Below are positions 35,315 through 43,112 of a stretch of 49,933 bases of DNA, in pieces. The notes beneath the pieces are model-generated. The model was not told the DNA's origin. It worked only from the letters and a program-made list of their open reading frames with translations, and ran no database searches. The stretch covers positions 1 to 49,933 of the forward strand of contig CALJNC010000030.1 in NCBI GenBank assembly GCA_937981995.1. Reading direction: 5' to 3'. The position numbers and the translations under genes are program-made. The first letter of the stretch is position 1. The number at the start of each line of letters is the position of its first letter. This stretch comes from an uncultured Chitinophagaceae bacterium (GTDB taxonomy: Bacteria; Bacteroidota; Bacteroidia; Chitinophagales; Chitinophagaceae).

Positions 35315-35353
35315 CATTTCTCTTCCTATTTTATTCTTCTTTATTTTAGTTCA

Positions 35354-36616
35354 ATGAAGAAAGCCGGTATTTGGAGTCTTCCTGTATTAGTTGCTGCGCT
35401 AGGTTATTTAGTAGATATCTATGACTTGGTTCTATTCGGCATTTTTAGAATTCCTAGTTTGCAGGCGATTGGTTTGGAAGGCGAAGCATTGGAATCCGTT
35501 GGTCATTTATTGCTTAATATTCAAATGATTGGTATGTTGGTTGGAGGTTTTTTCTGGGGCATACTAGGTGATAAGAAGGGGAGGCTGTCCGTTTTGTTTG
35601 GGTCCATTGTAGTGTATTCTATCGCCAATATTTTAAATGCCTTTGTAGAAACAGAAACGCAGTATTATTTCCTAAGATTTTTTGCAGGCTTTGGATTAGC
35701 CGGAGAGCTAGGCGCTGGGATTACCTTAGTTTCTGAAGTGCTTAAAAAAGAGGATCGCGGTTGGGGTACTACAATGGTTGCCACAATAGGTGTATCGGGT
35801 GCTGTATTTGCAGGTTTCTTAGCCAAGTATCTTGATGGAACTCGAACTGCTTTTGGTTACACTTTAAATTGGCAGACGGGTTATTTAATCGGAGGCGTTT
35901 TAGGATTGGTTTTATTGCTAATGCGGGTTGGCGTGTTTGAATCTGGGATGTTTGAAGTAGCCAAACATAGAAAAAATGCTATGATGGGTGAGTTGAAACT
36001 CTTGTTTGGGAATAAGGAAAATTTAAAAAAATACCTCTATTGTGTTTTAGCAGGTTTGCCCATTTGGTATGGAGTAGGCATCCTTGTTTTTTTCTGTCCC
36101 GAGTTAGGAGAAGAAATGGGATTAGTAAAAAAAGATATCGTTACGGGAACAGCAGTTATGTATGCTTATATTGGAGTAACCTTAGGTGATTTCTTATCAG
36201 GACTTATGAGTCAGTTATTTAAAAGCCGTACTAAAATTATTAAATTATTTATTTTACTTACTGCTTTAGCTGTAGCTGCTTATCCATTTTTAGGAGCCAT
36301 TAGTGTTACTTGGTTATATGTTGCTTGTTTATTTGTTGGTGGATTTTCAGGTTACTGGGCTGTAATTATTACTACTAGTGCTGAGCAATTTGGAACCAAT
36401 ATTAGAGCAACGGTAGCCACCACAGTTCCCAACCTTATTAGAGGCTCACTTACTTTAATCACGATAGTGTATGTTGCGTTTTTTCAAGAAGTGGTAGGCT
36501 TACAAAAAGTACCAGCTGCGATGTGGACCGGGGTATTTGTTTTTATCATTGCTTTATATGCCGCTAGTAAGCTAAAAGAAACCTTTGGCAAGGAGCTTGA
36601 TTATTTAGAAGAATAG
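35354..36616 (+). CDS. Major facilitator superfamily transporter
   Basis: 420 residues with about 12 hydrophobic segments. Motif A-like GILGDKKGRLSVL lies between helices 2 and 3, and RFFAGFGLAGELGAGITLVSEVL matches the MFS helix 4/5 region of the sugar-porter/metabolite-H+ symporter group. A matching loop in the second half (GDFLSGLMSQLFKSRTK) and GTNIRATVATTVPNLIRGSLTL support the assignment. Residues 193-225 form a cytoplasmic loop with a charged stretch (AKHRKNAMMGELKLLF). The substrate cannot be inferred from sequence. Its stop is one base before the next ATG. Confidence 0.9.
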   Translation: MKKAGIWSLPVLVAALGYLVDIYDLVLFGIFRIPSLQAIGLEGEALESVGHLLLNIQMIGMLVGGFFWGILGDKKGRLSVLFGSIVVYSIANILNAFVETETQYYFLRFFAGFGLAGELGAGITLVSEVLKKEDRGWGTTMVATIGVSGAVFAGFLAKYLDGTRTAFGYTLNWQTGYLIGGVLGLVLLLMRVGVFESGMFEVAKHRKNAMMGELKLLFGNKENLKKYLYCVLAGLPIWYGVGILVFFCPELGEEMGLVKKDIVTGTAVMYAYIGVTLGDFLSGLMSQLFKSRTKIIKLFILLTALAVAAYPFLGAISVTWLYVACLFVGGFSGYWAVIITTSAEQFGTNIRATVATTVPNLIRGSLTLITIVYVAFFQEVVGLQKVPAAMWTGVFVFIIALYAASKLKETFGKELDYLEE

Positions 36617-36617
36617 C

Positions 36618-37610
36618 ATGAGCTGGTTAATAAGTATACTCATGCCTGTAAAGGATACGGCTCCTTTTTTAAAAGAATGTATTGATTCAATAATTTCTCA
36701 ATCGTATTCAAATTGGGAGTTACTTGCTATTAATGATCATTCCTCAGATGATAGTTTAACTATCCTAGAAGCATACGCTAAAAACGATCAGCGTATTAAG
36801 GTATACAATAATTCAGGTAAAGGAATAGTGGATGCCTTACAAATGGCTTATAAGCATGCTAAGGGTGATTATATAACACGAATGGACTCTGATGACATAA
36901 ATGCACTAGATAAGTATGAAACGATGCAGGAGCAGCTTTTAAAAGCTGGGAAAGGTTCTTTGGCATTGGGGCAAGTAAAATATTTCTCAGCCAATGGAGT
37001 AGGTGATGGTTATCAGAAATATGAAGCGTGGCTCAATGGCCCTATAGAGCAAGGAAATTGCTTTAGTGAAGTTTATAAGGAGTGCGTAATCCCTTCGCCT
37101 TGTTGGATGCTTCATAAGGAAGATTTAGAGCAAATAGGAGGTATTAGTACGGATTTAATTCCTGAGGATTATGACCTCTGTTTTAGAATGTATAAGGCAG
37201 GGCTTACATGTATTCCTAGTAGTAAAGTATTGTTGCATTGGCGCGATAGTCTCAATCGTACTTCACGTACCAATGATGATTATACCGAGGATACCATGCT
37301 TACACTCAAGTGTCATTACTTTTTAGAGATTGATTACAATAATGATAAAAGCTTAGTTCTTTGGGGTGCAGGAAAAAGAGGCAAGTCTATTGCTAAATAT
37401 TTAATTGAAAGGGATATTTCTTTTACATGGGTATGTAATAATGAGAAGAAGATAGGACATGATATTTATGGAGTTATTTTACGCTCAGTGAATGAACTAA
37501 TAGAAATAAATGATAAGCAAATAATCGTAACTGTAGCGAATAGCGAAGAGCGAAAAGTGATTAGGACTCAGTGCCAGGTAGAAGAGTGGGAGACTTATTT
37601 TTTTTGTTGA
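36618..37610 (+). CDS. Family 2 glycosyltransferase with C-terminal nucleotide-binding-like domain
   Basis: 330 residues. The GT-A catalytic domain spans about 1-225: ISILMPVKDTAPFLKECIDSIISQSYSNWELLAINDHSSDDS, the metal-binding DxD in TRMDSDD, and PEDYDLCFRMYKAG (the acidic base region). From about 240 onward a second unit begins with LVLWGAGKRGKSIAKYL, a GxGxxG Rossmann-type motif, and continues with VCNNEKKIG and IIVTVANSEERKVI. This looks like the nucleotide-binding half often linked to sugar-modifying enzymes. The fused domain is unusual for a plain GT2 and might bind NAD or a sugar nucleotide. It probably acts in surface glycan assembly. Three bases separate its stop from the convergent ABC-F gene. 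Confidence 0.88.
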   Translation: MSWLISILMPVKDTAPFLKECIDSIISQSYSNWELLAINDHSSDDSLTILEAYAKNDQRIKVYNNSGKGIVDALQMAYKHAKGDYITRMDSDDINALDKYETMQEQLLKAGKGSLALGQVKYFSANGVGDGYQKYEAWLNGPIEQGNCFSEVYKECVIPSPCWMLHKEDLEQIGGISTDLIPEDYDLCFRMYKAGLTCIPSSKVLLHWRDSLNRTSRTNDDYTEDTMLTLKCHYFLEIDYNNDKSLVLWGAGKRGKSIAKYLIERDISFTWVCNNEKKIGHDIYGVILRSVNELIEINDKQIIVTVANSEERKVIRTQCQVEEWETYFFC

Positions 37611-37613
37611 GGT

Positions 37614-39524
37614 TTATCCCAATAACTCACTAATCTCCAACCACCTCATTTCCTTATCGCTAAGTTCGGTAGTTACCTCGGTTAAGCGTGTAGATATTTT
37701 TTCAATCTCAGTATAATCAAGATCAGGAGCTGTTAGCTTTTCGCTTAATTCTTTTTTCTCTTGTTCTAAAAGTGGCATTGTCTTTTCTATTTCTTCAAAC
37801 TCGCTTTTTTCTTTGTAGGTAAGTTGTCTTTTTGTTGCAATGGGCTTTTCGCTTTTCGCTATCCGATCTTCAGTCTTTGTATCTTTCTCACTGCTTACCG
37901 TTTGCTGCTTGTTCTTTTTAAACTTACCTGCCTCTTTAGCTAAACGATAATCACGGTAGTTACCAGGGAATACATTAATCTCACCATCGCCTTCAAAAAC
38001 AAATAGATGCTGCACTAGCTTATCCATAAAGTAACGATCATGACTTACTAATATCAAACAGCCAGGGTAACCTAAAAGAAACTCCTCTAAAAGTCCAAGC
38101 GTTTGCAAGTCTAAATCATTGGTAGGCTCATCTAGTACAAGGAAGTTGGGGTTCTTAAATAAAATTCCTAATAATTGTAAGCGTCTTTTTTCACCACCGC
38201 TAAGCATACTTAAAAAAGTATGTTGTTTCTCAGGAGGGAATGCAAAACGTTCTAAAAAGTTAGAAGCACTAATCTTAGTGCCATCAGCTAATGGAAAATA
38301 CTCAGCTTTCTCTTTCACAAATTCTATAACACGCATATCCTTTTCCCATTGCAATCCTTTTTGGTCAAAATGTCCAAATACAACCGTTTCCCCATGATTG
38401 ATTTTGCCACTATCGGCTTTTTCTATACCTAGGGCAATTTTAAGCAAGGTACTTTTCCCAACACCATTCTTACCTACAATTCCAATACGTTCTCCTTTTT
38501 GGAACGTATAATCAAATCCTTTTAGTAGTACTAAATCGTCATAAGATTTATGGACCTTTTTCATTTCTAAAATCTTGCCACCTAAACGATTCATTTTTAC
38601 CTCAAGCGTTAAGCTACTTTCTGCTTTGCTCTTTTTTACTTTATCCTCTATGTCATAAAAAGAATCTTGTCGCGCTTTTGCCTTAGTGGCACGTCCTTGT
38701 GGTTGTCTGCGCATCCATTCTAATTCTCGGCGGTATATGTTTTTATCTTTTGATAATTCACTTGCGGCAACTTCTATGCGGTGCGCTTTGTTCTCTAAAT
38801 AATATTGATAGTTTCCGCTATGCTTATAGGCTTTGTTTTTTTCAATTTCTATAAGGGTATTGCATACAGCATCAATAAAATAACGATCGTGGCTTACTAA
38901 GAGTAAAGTGCTTTTAGCAGTGGTTAGCTTAGATTCTAACCATTCAATCATTTCAATATCCAAGTGATTAGTAGGTTCATCTAATACAAAAAGCGAATCC
39001 CCTTCATAAAGCTGTGTTTCTAATAAAGCTTGCGCTAATGCCAATCGTTTTTTCTGACCACCACTAAGCGTTGCTATATTAGTATCTAGGGCAGGTAGCT
39101 GGAGCTTACCAATGATTTCTTTATAAGCGCCTTCAAAATTCCAGGCATCGCCATCATTCATCTGAGAAAGCAAGTTTGCAAATTCTTCGGTATCCGCTCG
39201 GTTTTCAACAAGTGCTTTTTCATAGGCTTTTAAAAGTTTCACCGTAGGGTGGTTCATTTCAAAAAGCTGCTGCTCAATTGTATTCTCCGGGTTAAAGTTG
39301 TTTTCTTGTTTTAAGTAAACTACTTGTACATCCTTATGTATCCATAGGTTGCCACCGTCTTGGGTATCTAAACCGGCAAGGATGTTTAATAGCGATGTTT
39401 TTCCTTGGCCATTTCGGGCAATTAAGGCAATCTTATCTCCTTGGTTTATATGAAATGTAATTTCTTCAAAAAGGACATTGTCGCCATAGGATTTAGCGAA
39501 ATTTTCAATACTGGCTATATGCAC
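37614..39524 (-). CDS. ABC-F family ATPase (Uup-like)
   Basis: 636 residues without membrane segments. Two ATPase domains in one chain: Walker A NGQGKTS (about 38-44) and NGVGKST, signatures LSGGQKKR and LSGGEKRR, and Walker B LFVLDEPTNHLD and FLVLDEPTNDLD. The linker between the domains (about 240-300) and a C-terminal coiled-coil tail (about 560-636, KSEFEEIEKTMPLLEQEKKELSEKL) favour the Uup branch. ABC-F proteins act on ribosomes rather than as transporters; Uup-type members are linked to stalled or intermediate translation states. It starts at a GTG (39524) three bases after the stop of the upstream gene, so it is coupled as the last gene of a four-gene operon. Confidence 0.93.
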   Translation of the reverse strand: MHIASIENFAKSYGDNVLFEEITFHINQGDKIALIARNGQGKTSLLNILAGLDTQDGGNLWIHKDVQVVYLKQENNFNPENTIEQQLFEMNHPTVKLLKAYEKALVENRADTEEFANLLSQMNDGDAWNFEGAYKEIIGKLQLPALDTNIATLSGGQKKRLALAQALLETQLYEGDSLFVLDEPTNHLDIEMIEWLESKLTTAKSTLLLVSHDRYFIDAVCNTLIEIEKNKAYKHSGNYQYYLENKAHRIEVAASELSKDKNIYRRELEWMRRQPQGRATKAKARQDSFYDIEDKVKKSKAESSLTLEVKMNRLGGKILEMKKVHKSYDDLVLLKGFDYTFQKGERIGIVGKNGVGKSTLLKIALGIEKADSGKINHGETVVFGHFDQKGLQWEKDMRVIEFVKEKAEYFPLADGTKISASNFLERFAFPPEKQHTFLSMLSGGEKRRLQLLGILFKNPNFLVLDEPTNDLDLQTLGLLEEFLLGYPGCLILVSHDRYFMDKLVQHLFVFEGDGEINVFPGNYRDYRLAKEAGKFKKNKQQTVSSEKDTKTEDRIAKSEKPIATKRQLTYKEKSEFEEIEKTMPLLEQEKKELSEKLTAPDLDYTEIEKISTRLTEVTTELSDKEMRWLEISELLG

Positions 39525-39527
39525 AGA

Positions 39528-40442
39528 TTAGTTTTTTATAGGTTTATCAACCGGTGCTTGACCCGCAGGTAAATTCACTATTTGAATTACATTATTTTTT
39601 TGATTCCAATATCTTCCATCCCATACCAATCCGTCATAGGTGCCATCTGGTACAAAGGTGTTTTTCTTATGGTAATCGCCAACGCTTGATTCGCAATGGT
39701 CGTAAATAATCATATCTTTTTCCTTGTCATAGTTCAAGGAAATTTTAGCTCTTTTTTGATACTCTAAAACAAAACGCATTTTAGGACGCTTTCTATTTTT
39801 TTCTTTAATAGCAAAAACGGGTGCTCCAAATATTGCACGTCCTGATCGGTCAAAACCAAAAGGCTCAATAATTTTTCGTTCAGCATCAACTGAATTTCCG
39901 TTATAGCCAAAAAGGAAATAGGCATCTTGATCTCCAATCTTTTTCTGGATAATATTATAGTAAATACATCCGTACCATCGCATATTAAAAAAAGTTGAAT
40001 CTTCAGCACCTCTTACTACTTGGTCCGATACGTCAATTAAGGGCTGGAAGGAGCCATCTGCTAATTGCAAGGCACCATAATGTCTTAGCTCAGTATTAGA
40101 GCGTACTACATCCCAAGTATAAATTTTAAACTTTTTATCTTCTGGTTGAATAATAGATATTTTCTTACTTAGTTTTTTAGCAGGAAATTCAAAGCTTTCC
40201 TTATGTTTTAAATAACGCTTTAGTGTTTTGATAAAAGCATAGCTACCTGCAATGCGTGGCTCCGGAATGGGAGTTTGTCTCATACTATCCGCATAGAAAA
40301 CAAGGGTGTCTTCCATTCTTTGAATTTCGCTTAAATTGCTAGCATCTTCTAAGTGTACAACACGTGCGCTTTTGTATATCTGAGCCTTAGCTCCTATGGT
40401 CAAGCATAAAAATGTTACTAGTGTTAAAATTGAAAATCTCAT
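39528..40442 (-). CDS. Secreted protein, unknown function
   Basis: 304 residues from ATG 40442, signal peptide MRFSILTLVTFLCLTIGAKAQ. The mature protein is rich in aromatics and charged residues: KFKIYTWDVVRSN, MRWYGCIYYNIIQKKI, YFLFGYNGNSVDAERKIIEPFGFD, DMIIYDHCESSVGDY and FVPDGTYDGLVWDGRYW. Two cysteines only, far apart. I do not recognise the domain; no catalytic pattern stands out and there is no T9SS sorting domain. It sits between a thioredoxin-fold gene (24-base gap) and the ABC-F gene (3-base gap), so cotranscription is likely. Confidence 0.75.
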   Translation of the reverse strand: MRFSILTLVTFLCLTIGAKAQIYKSARVVHLEDASNLSEIQRMEDTLVFYADSMRQTPIPEPRIAGSYAFIKTLKRYLKHKESFEFPAKKLSKKISIIQPEDKKFKIYTWDVVRSNTELRHYGALQLADGSFQPLIDVSDQVVRGAEDSTFFNMRWYGCIYYNIIQKKIGDQDAYFLFGYNGNSVDAERKIIEPFGFDRSGRAIFGAPVFAIKEKNRKRPKMRFVLEYQKRAKISLNYDKEKDMIIYDHCESSVGDYHKKNTFVPDGTYDGLVWDGRYWNQKNNVIQIVNLPAGQAPVDKPIKN

Positions 40443-40466
40443 AATAGAATATTGAAAAGTGTAGGC

Positions 40467-41096
40467 TTAAGGTTTTTGTACTTTAATAGAACAACCAATC
40501 GCTTTTGTTTCGGTAATTTTTATTTTTCCCCCCTTGATTAATGCATCTAAAGCATCTTCTAAGTAGCGTTCGGTAACTTCTTCAATATCACGAGCACTAT
40601 TATCTATTGATCCAATATATTTAACCTGAGGGCCTTTTTTTGTTTTTTGTAAAAGATAAATATGTGGTGTTTTGGTAGCGCCATACTGTGGAAATATTTT
40701 TTGTCCTTCATCAAATAAGTAAGGGAATGTAAATCCTTTTTCATTTGCACGTTCAATCATTTTCTCATACGAGTCATCTTCATTTACAGCTGGGTCATTA
40801 GGGTTGATAGCTATTAAAGGATATCCAAGTTTTTTATATTTTCCATCAATATAAATTAGTCTAGATTCATTTGCGATTGAAAATGGACAATGGTTACATG
40901 TAAAACAAATAATAAAACCTTTGGCTTCGTCATAGTCTTTCATAGATACCATTTTGCCATCTACATTTTTTAAAGAGAAGTCAGTTGCAATACTTCCAAT
41001 TTTGTATCCAGTCTTTTTTCTTTTTTTATTTTTCTGGGCTAAAGCATCACCATTTGTTATAAAAAGGGTTGCAATAAGTAATAATAGATATCTCAT
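40467..41096 (-). CDS. Exported thioredoxin-fold (AhpC/TSA-type) protein
   Basis: 209 residues with signal peptide MRYLLLLIATLFITNGDALAQ and a basic stretch (KNKKRKKTGYK). The redoxin fold follows: IGSIATDFSLKNVDGKMVSM, then the active-site pair CNHC (Cys67, Cys70) in FTCNHCPFSIANESRL, then GYPLIAINPNDP and the cis-Pro region GATKTPHIYLL. It probably works as a periplasmic thiol reductase or peroxiredoxin-like protein. Its ATG is two bases past the stop of the neighbouring thioredoxin gene, so the two are read together; both are exported CxxC proteins with different active-site dipeptides. Confidence 0.87.
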   Translation of the reverse strand: MRYLLLLIATLFITNGDALAQKNKKRKKTGYKIGSIATDFSLKNVDGKMVSMKDYDEAKGFIICFTCNHCPFSIANESRLIYIDGKYKKLGYPLIAINPNDPAVNEDDSYEKMIERANEKGFTFPYLFDEGQKIFPQYGATKTPHIYLLQKTKKGPQVKYIGSIDNSARDIEEVTERYLEDALDALIKGGKIKITETKAIGCSIKVQKP

Positions 41097-41098
41097 AA

Positions 41099-41626
41099 TT
41101 AGTCTCTTTTCGTTAGTTCTAGATATTCGTTTTCTAACTCCTCGAAGTTAAAACTCTTTTCGAAGAAATATCTATGCTTCTTGTTAAGAATTAAAGTAGC
41201 TGGCAAGGCGCCAGACCATGAAGGGTCAACCTTATTAATCCAAGCATTAGGGTTTTTTGCATCGAGCAAAATTACTTCAGATGTTAGTTTTTTCTTTTTA
41301 ATAAAAGGGATAAGGCTTTTTTCTACTTGTTTTGGGAAATCCAAGCTAACCAATATCACTTTTATCTTTTCTGATTTATATTTTTCTTGCAATTGCTCAA
41401 AATAGGGTAGTTCTTGCACACAAGGGATACACCACGTGGCCCAAAAGTTCACTATGTAGGTGGTGTCGTTTTTTTGGTTAACGCGTTTTTCAAAATTATT
41501 AAAATCATAAATAGCAATTTTTTTATCACCTGCAGCAAGTATTTTTTTTGCAACTTGCGCATTAGTTTTCTGCGGAAGCAAAAAAGCAAGGCTCAATAAA
41601 AAAATAAAAAGTAATTGCGTTTTCAT
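41099..41626 (-). CDS. Exported TlpA/ResA-like thiol-disulfide protein
   Basis: 175 residues from the ATG at 41626; an ATG nine bases upstream would add MHT. Signal peptide MKTQLLFIFLLSLAFLLPQKTNAQ. The fold is thioredoxin: YIVNFWATWCIPCVQELPYFEQL with Cys66 and Cys69, KVILVSLDFPKQVEKSLIPFIKKK, and a cis-Pro in GALPATLILNKK. TlpA/ResA proteins reduce exported disulfides, often for cytochrome c or outer-membrane protein biogenesis. First gene of a minus-strand operon that continues with a second redoxin, an unknown secreted protein and an ABC-F ATPase. Its start lies beside the divergent promoter of the deoxyhypusine-synthase-like gene. Confidence 0.9.
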   Translation of the reverse strand: MKTQLLFIFLLSLAFLLPQKTNAQVAKKILAAGDKKIAIYDFNNFEKRVNQKNDTTYIVNFWATWCIPCVQELPYFEQLQEKYKSEKIKVILVSLDFPKQVEKSLIPFIKKKKLTSEVILLDAKNPNAWINKVDPSWSGALPATLILNKKHRYFFEKSFNFEELENEYLELTKRD

Positions 41627-41657
41627 TGTATGCATGAAGATGAGCTAATTATATTTG
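41626..41657 (+). promoter_or_regulatory. Full Bacteroidota promoter (-33 and -7 boxes)
   Basis: TTG at 41626-41628, a 21-base spacer, and TATATTTG at 41650-41657. The predicted start site is about 10 bases before the ATG at 41674. This is the best-formed promoter in the window. Confidence 0.7.
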
Positions 41658-41673
41658 ATAGCAAAATTATCTA

Positions 41674-42648
41674 ATGAGCAAAGGACCTGTTTCACAATTT
41701 ATTGAGCATAATTACAGACATTTTAACGCTGCGGCCTTAGTTGATGCAGCCAAAGGCTATGAGGAGCACTTAGAAGCAGATGGTAAAATGATGATTACAC
41801 TTGCTGGTGCAATGAGTACGGCAGAGCTTGGAATCTCTTTGGCTGAAATGATACGACAAGATAAAGTTCATATTATATCCTGCACTGGAGCAAACTTGGA
41901 GGAGGATATAATGAATCTAGTAGCACATAGTCATTATAAAAGAGTGCCTAATTACAGAGAGTTAAGCGCTCAAGATGAAAGAGATCTTTTGGATAATCAT
42001 TATAATAGAGTAACGGATACTTGTATACCAGAAGAAGAAGCTTTTAGAAGACTACAGTCTCATATTGAAAAGATATGGAAAGATAGCGAGGCTAGAAATG
42101 AGCGTTATTTTCCGCATGAGTATATGTACCAAATGCTCAATAGTGGTTTGTTGGAGCAATACTACGAAATTGACCCTAAAGATTCTTGGATGTTAGCTGC
42201 AGCCGAAAAAAATATTCCAATAGTATGTCCTGGGTGGGAGGATAGTACGATGGGTAACATTTTTGCTAGTTATGTAATAAAAAATGAACTAAAAGCAAGT
42301 ACCGTTAAAAGTGGTATTGAGTATATGGCCTATCTGGCGGATTGGTATAATGAAAACTCAGGAGGAAAGGGAGTTGGTTTTTTTCAAATAGGAGGTGGTA
42401 TTGCAGGTGACTTTCCTATTTGTGTAGTGCCCATGATGTACCAAGATTTAGAATGGGAGGGAGTTCCATTCTGGAGTTACTTCTGTCAGATTAGTGATAG
42501 TACTACATCCTATGGCAGTTACAGTGGAGCTGTTCCTAACGAAAAAATCACTTGGGGAAAGTTAGATATTGATACGCCCAAGTTCATAATTGAGAGTGAT
42601 GCAACGATTGTGGCGCCTTTGATTTTTGCATGGATATTAGGCAAATAA
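41674..42648 (+). CDS. Deoxyhypusine-synthase-like protein
   Basis: 324 residues, fold-level match to deoxyhypusine synthase: MMITLAGAMSTAELGISLAEMIRQ, VHIISCTGANLEEDIMNLVAH (NAD-binding region), PIVCPGWEDSTMGN, and SYGSYSGAVPNEKITWGKLDIDTPKFIIESDATIVAPLIFAWIL near the end. In the eukaryotic enzyme the catalytic lysine lies in GGGVVKHH (human Lys329). Here the matching stretch reads GGGIAGDF, with Gly in place of Lys. Bacteria also lack the eIF5A substrate. It is therefore unlikely to make hypusine. A polyamine-related or other NAD-dependent reaction is possible, but the role is unknown. It has its own promoter and lies divergent from the TlpA-like gene. Confidence 0.88.
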   Translation: MSKGPVSQFIEHNYRHFNAAALVDAAKGYEEHLEADGKMMITLAGAMSTAELGISLAEMIRQDKVHIISCTGANLEEDIMNLVAHSHYKRVPNYRELSAQDERDLLDNHYNRVTDTCIPEEEAFRRLQSHIEKIWKDSEARNERYFPHEYMYQMLNSGLLEQYYEIDPKDSWMLAAAEKNIPIVCPGWEDSTMGNIFASYVIKNELKASTVKSGIEYMAYLADWYNENSGGKGVGFFQIGGGIAGDFPICVVPMMYQDLEWEGVPFWSYFCQISDSTTSYGSYSGAVPNEKITWGKLDIDTPKFIIESDATIVAPLIFAWILGK

Positions 42649-42753
42649 GGCTTTGCTTATACCTGAGAATTACCATTTTTAGTAGCCTGTAATAGGTATT
42701 TGAAAAATAATAGAATCAAGGCTACAATTATTTCGTAAAAATGAAGAAACGAT

Positions 42754-42761
42754 TATATTTG
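42754..42761 (+). promoter_or_regulatory. -7 box for tRNA-Gly
   Basis: TATATTTG, 37 bases before the tRNA-Gly 5' end. Exact TTTG at -33 is not seen. Confidence 0.55.
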
Positions 42762-42798
42762 CAATCCGTTCAAACGAATGGATGTTCTTTTTAACAAT

Positions 42799-42871
<73 letters not shown>

Positions 42872-42880
42872 CACTTGAAT

Positions 42881-42911
42881 CTGTGAGGCTTTTAAAACCT
42901 CACAGGTTTTT
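42881..42911 (+). terminator. Terminator after tRNA-Gly
   Basis: Stem CTGTGAGG/CCTCACAG, loop CTTTTAAAA, then five T. It separates tRNA-Gly from the tRNA-Leu region. Confidence 0.75.
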
Positions 42912-42931
42912 AAATTATACCAAACACTGAT

Positions 42932-42976
42932 ACCCTGGTGGTGGAACCTGCCTGCCGGCAGGCAGGTTGGTAGACA
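42932..42976 (+). pseudogene. Partial tRNA-Leu copy split by a palindrome
   Basis: ACCCTGGTGGTGGAA (42932-42946) and TTGGTAGACA (42967-42976) are together identical to the first 25 bases of the intact tRNA-Leu (42988-43012). A 20-base perfect palindrome sits exactly between them. No anticodon or T arm follows, so this cannot be a functional tRNA. Confidence 0.88.
42947..42966. repeat. 20-bp perfect palindrome CCTGCCTGCCGGCAGGCAGG
   Basis: Perfectly self-complementary and very GC-rich in an AT-rich window. It interrupts the D-arm region of the partial tRNA-Leu copy. The intact tRNA-Leu lacks it at the same site, which gives the exact insertion point. I saw no second copy in the window. Confidence 0.85.
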
Positions 42977-42987
42977 ATCACCGATAT

Positions 42988-43073
42988 ACCCTGGTGGTGG
43001 AATTGGTAGACACGCTGGACTTAAAATCCAGTGGGCAGTAATGTCCGTGCGGGTTCAAGTCCCGCCTGGGGTA
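42988..43073 (+). tRNA. tRNA-Leu (TAA anticodon)
   Basis: 86 bases, a long-variable-arm tRNA. Acceptor ACCCTGG/CTGGGGT (two G-T pairs), anticodon stem CTGGA/TCCAG with loop CTTAAAA (TAA), variable arm around GGGCAGTAATGTCC, T arm GCGGGTTCAAGTCCCGC, discriminator A. Confidence 0.95.
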
Positions 43074-43074
43074 C

Positions 43075-43106
43075 AATCCTCCCTCGCTTAGCGTGGGAGG
43101 ATTTTT
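43075..43106 (+). terminator. Terminator after tRNA-Leu
   Basis: Stem AATCCTCCC/GGGAGGATT with an inner CGC/GCG pairing, then five T. It ends six bases before the truA ATG. Confidence 0.78.
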
Positions 43107-43112
43107 AATTTT

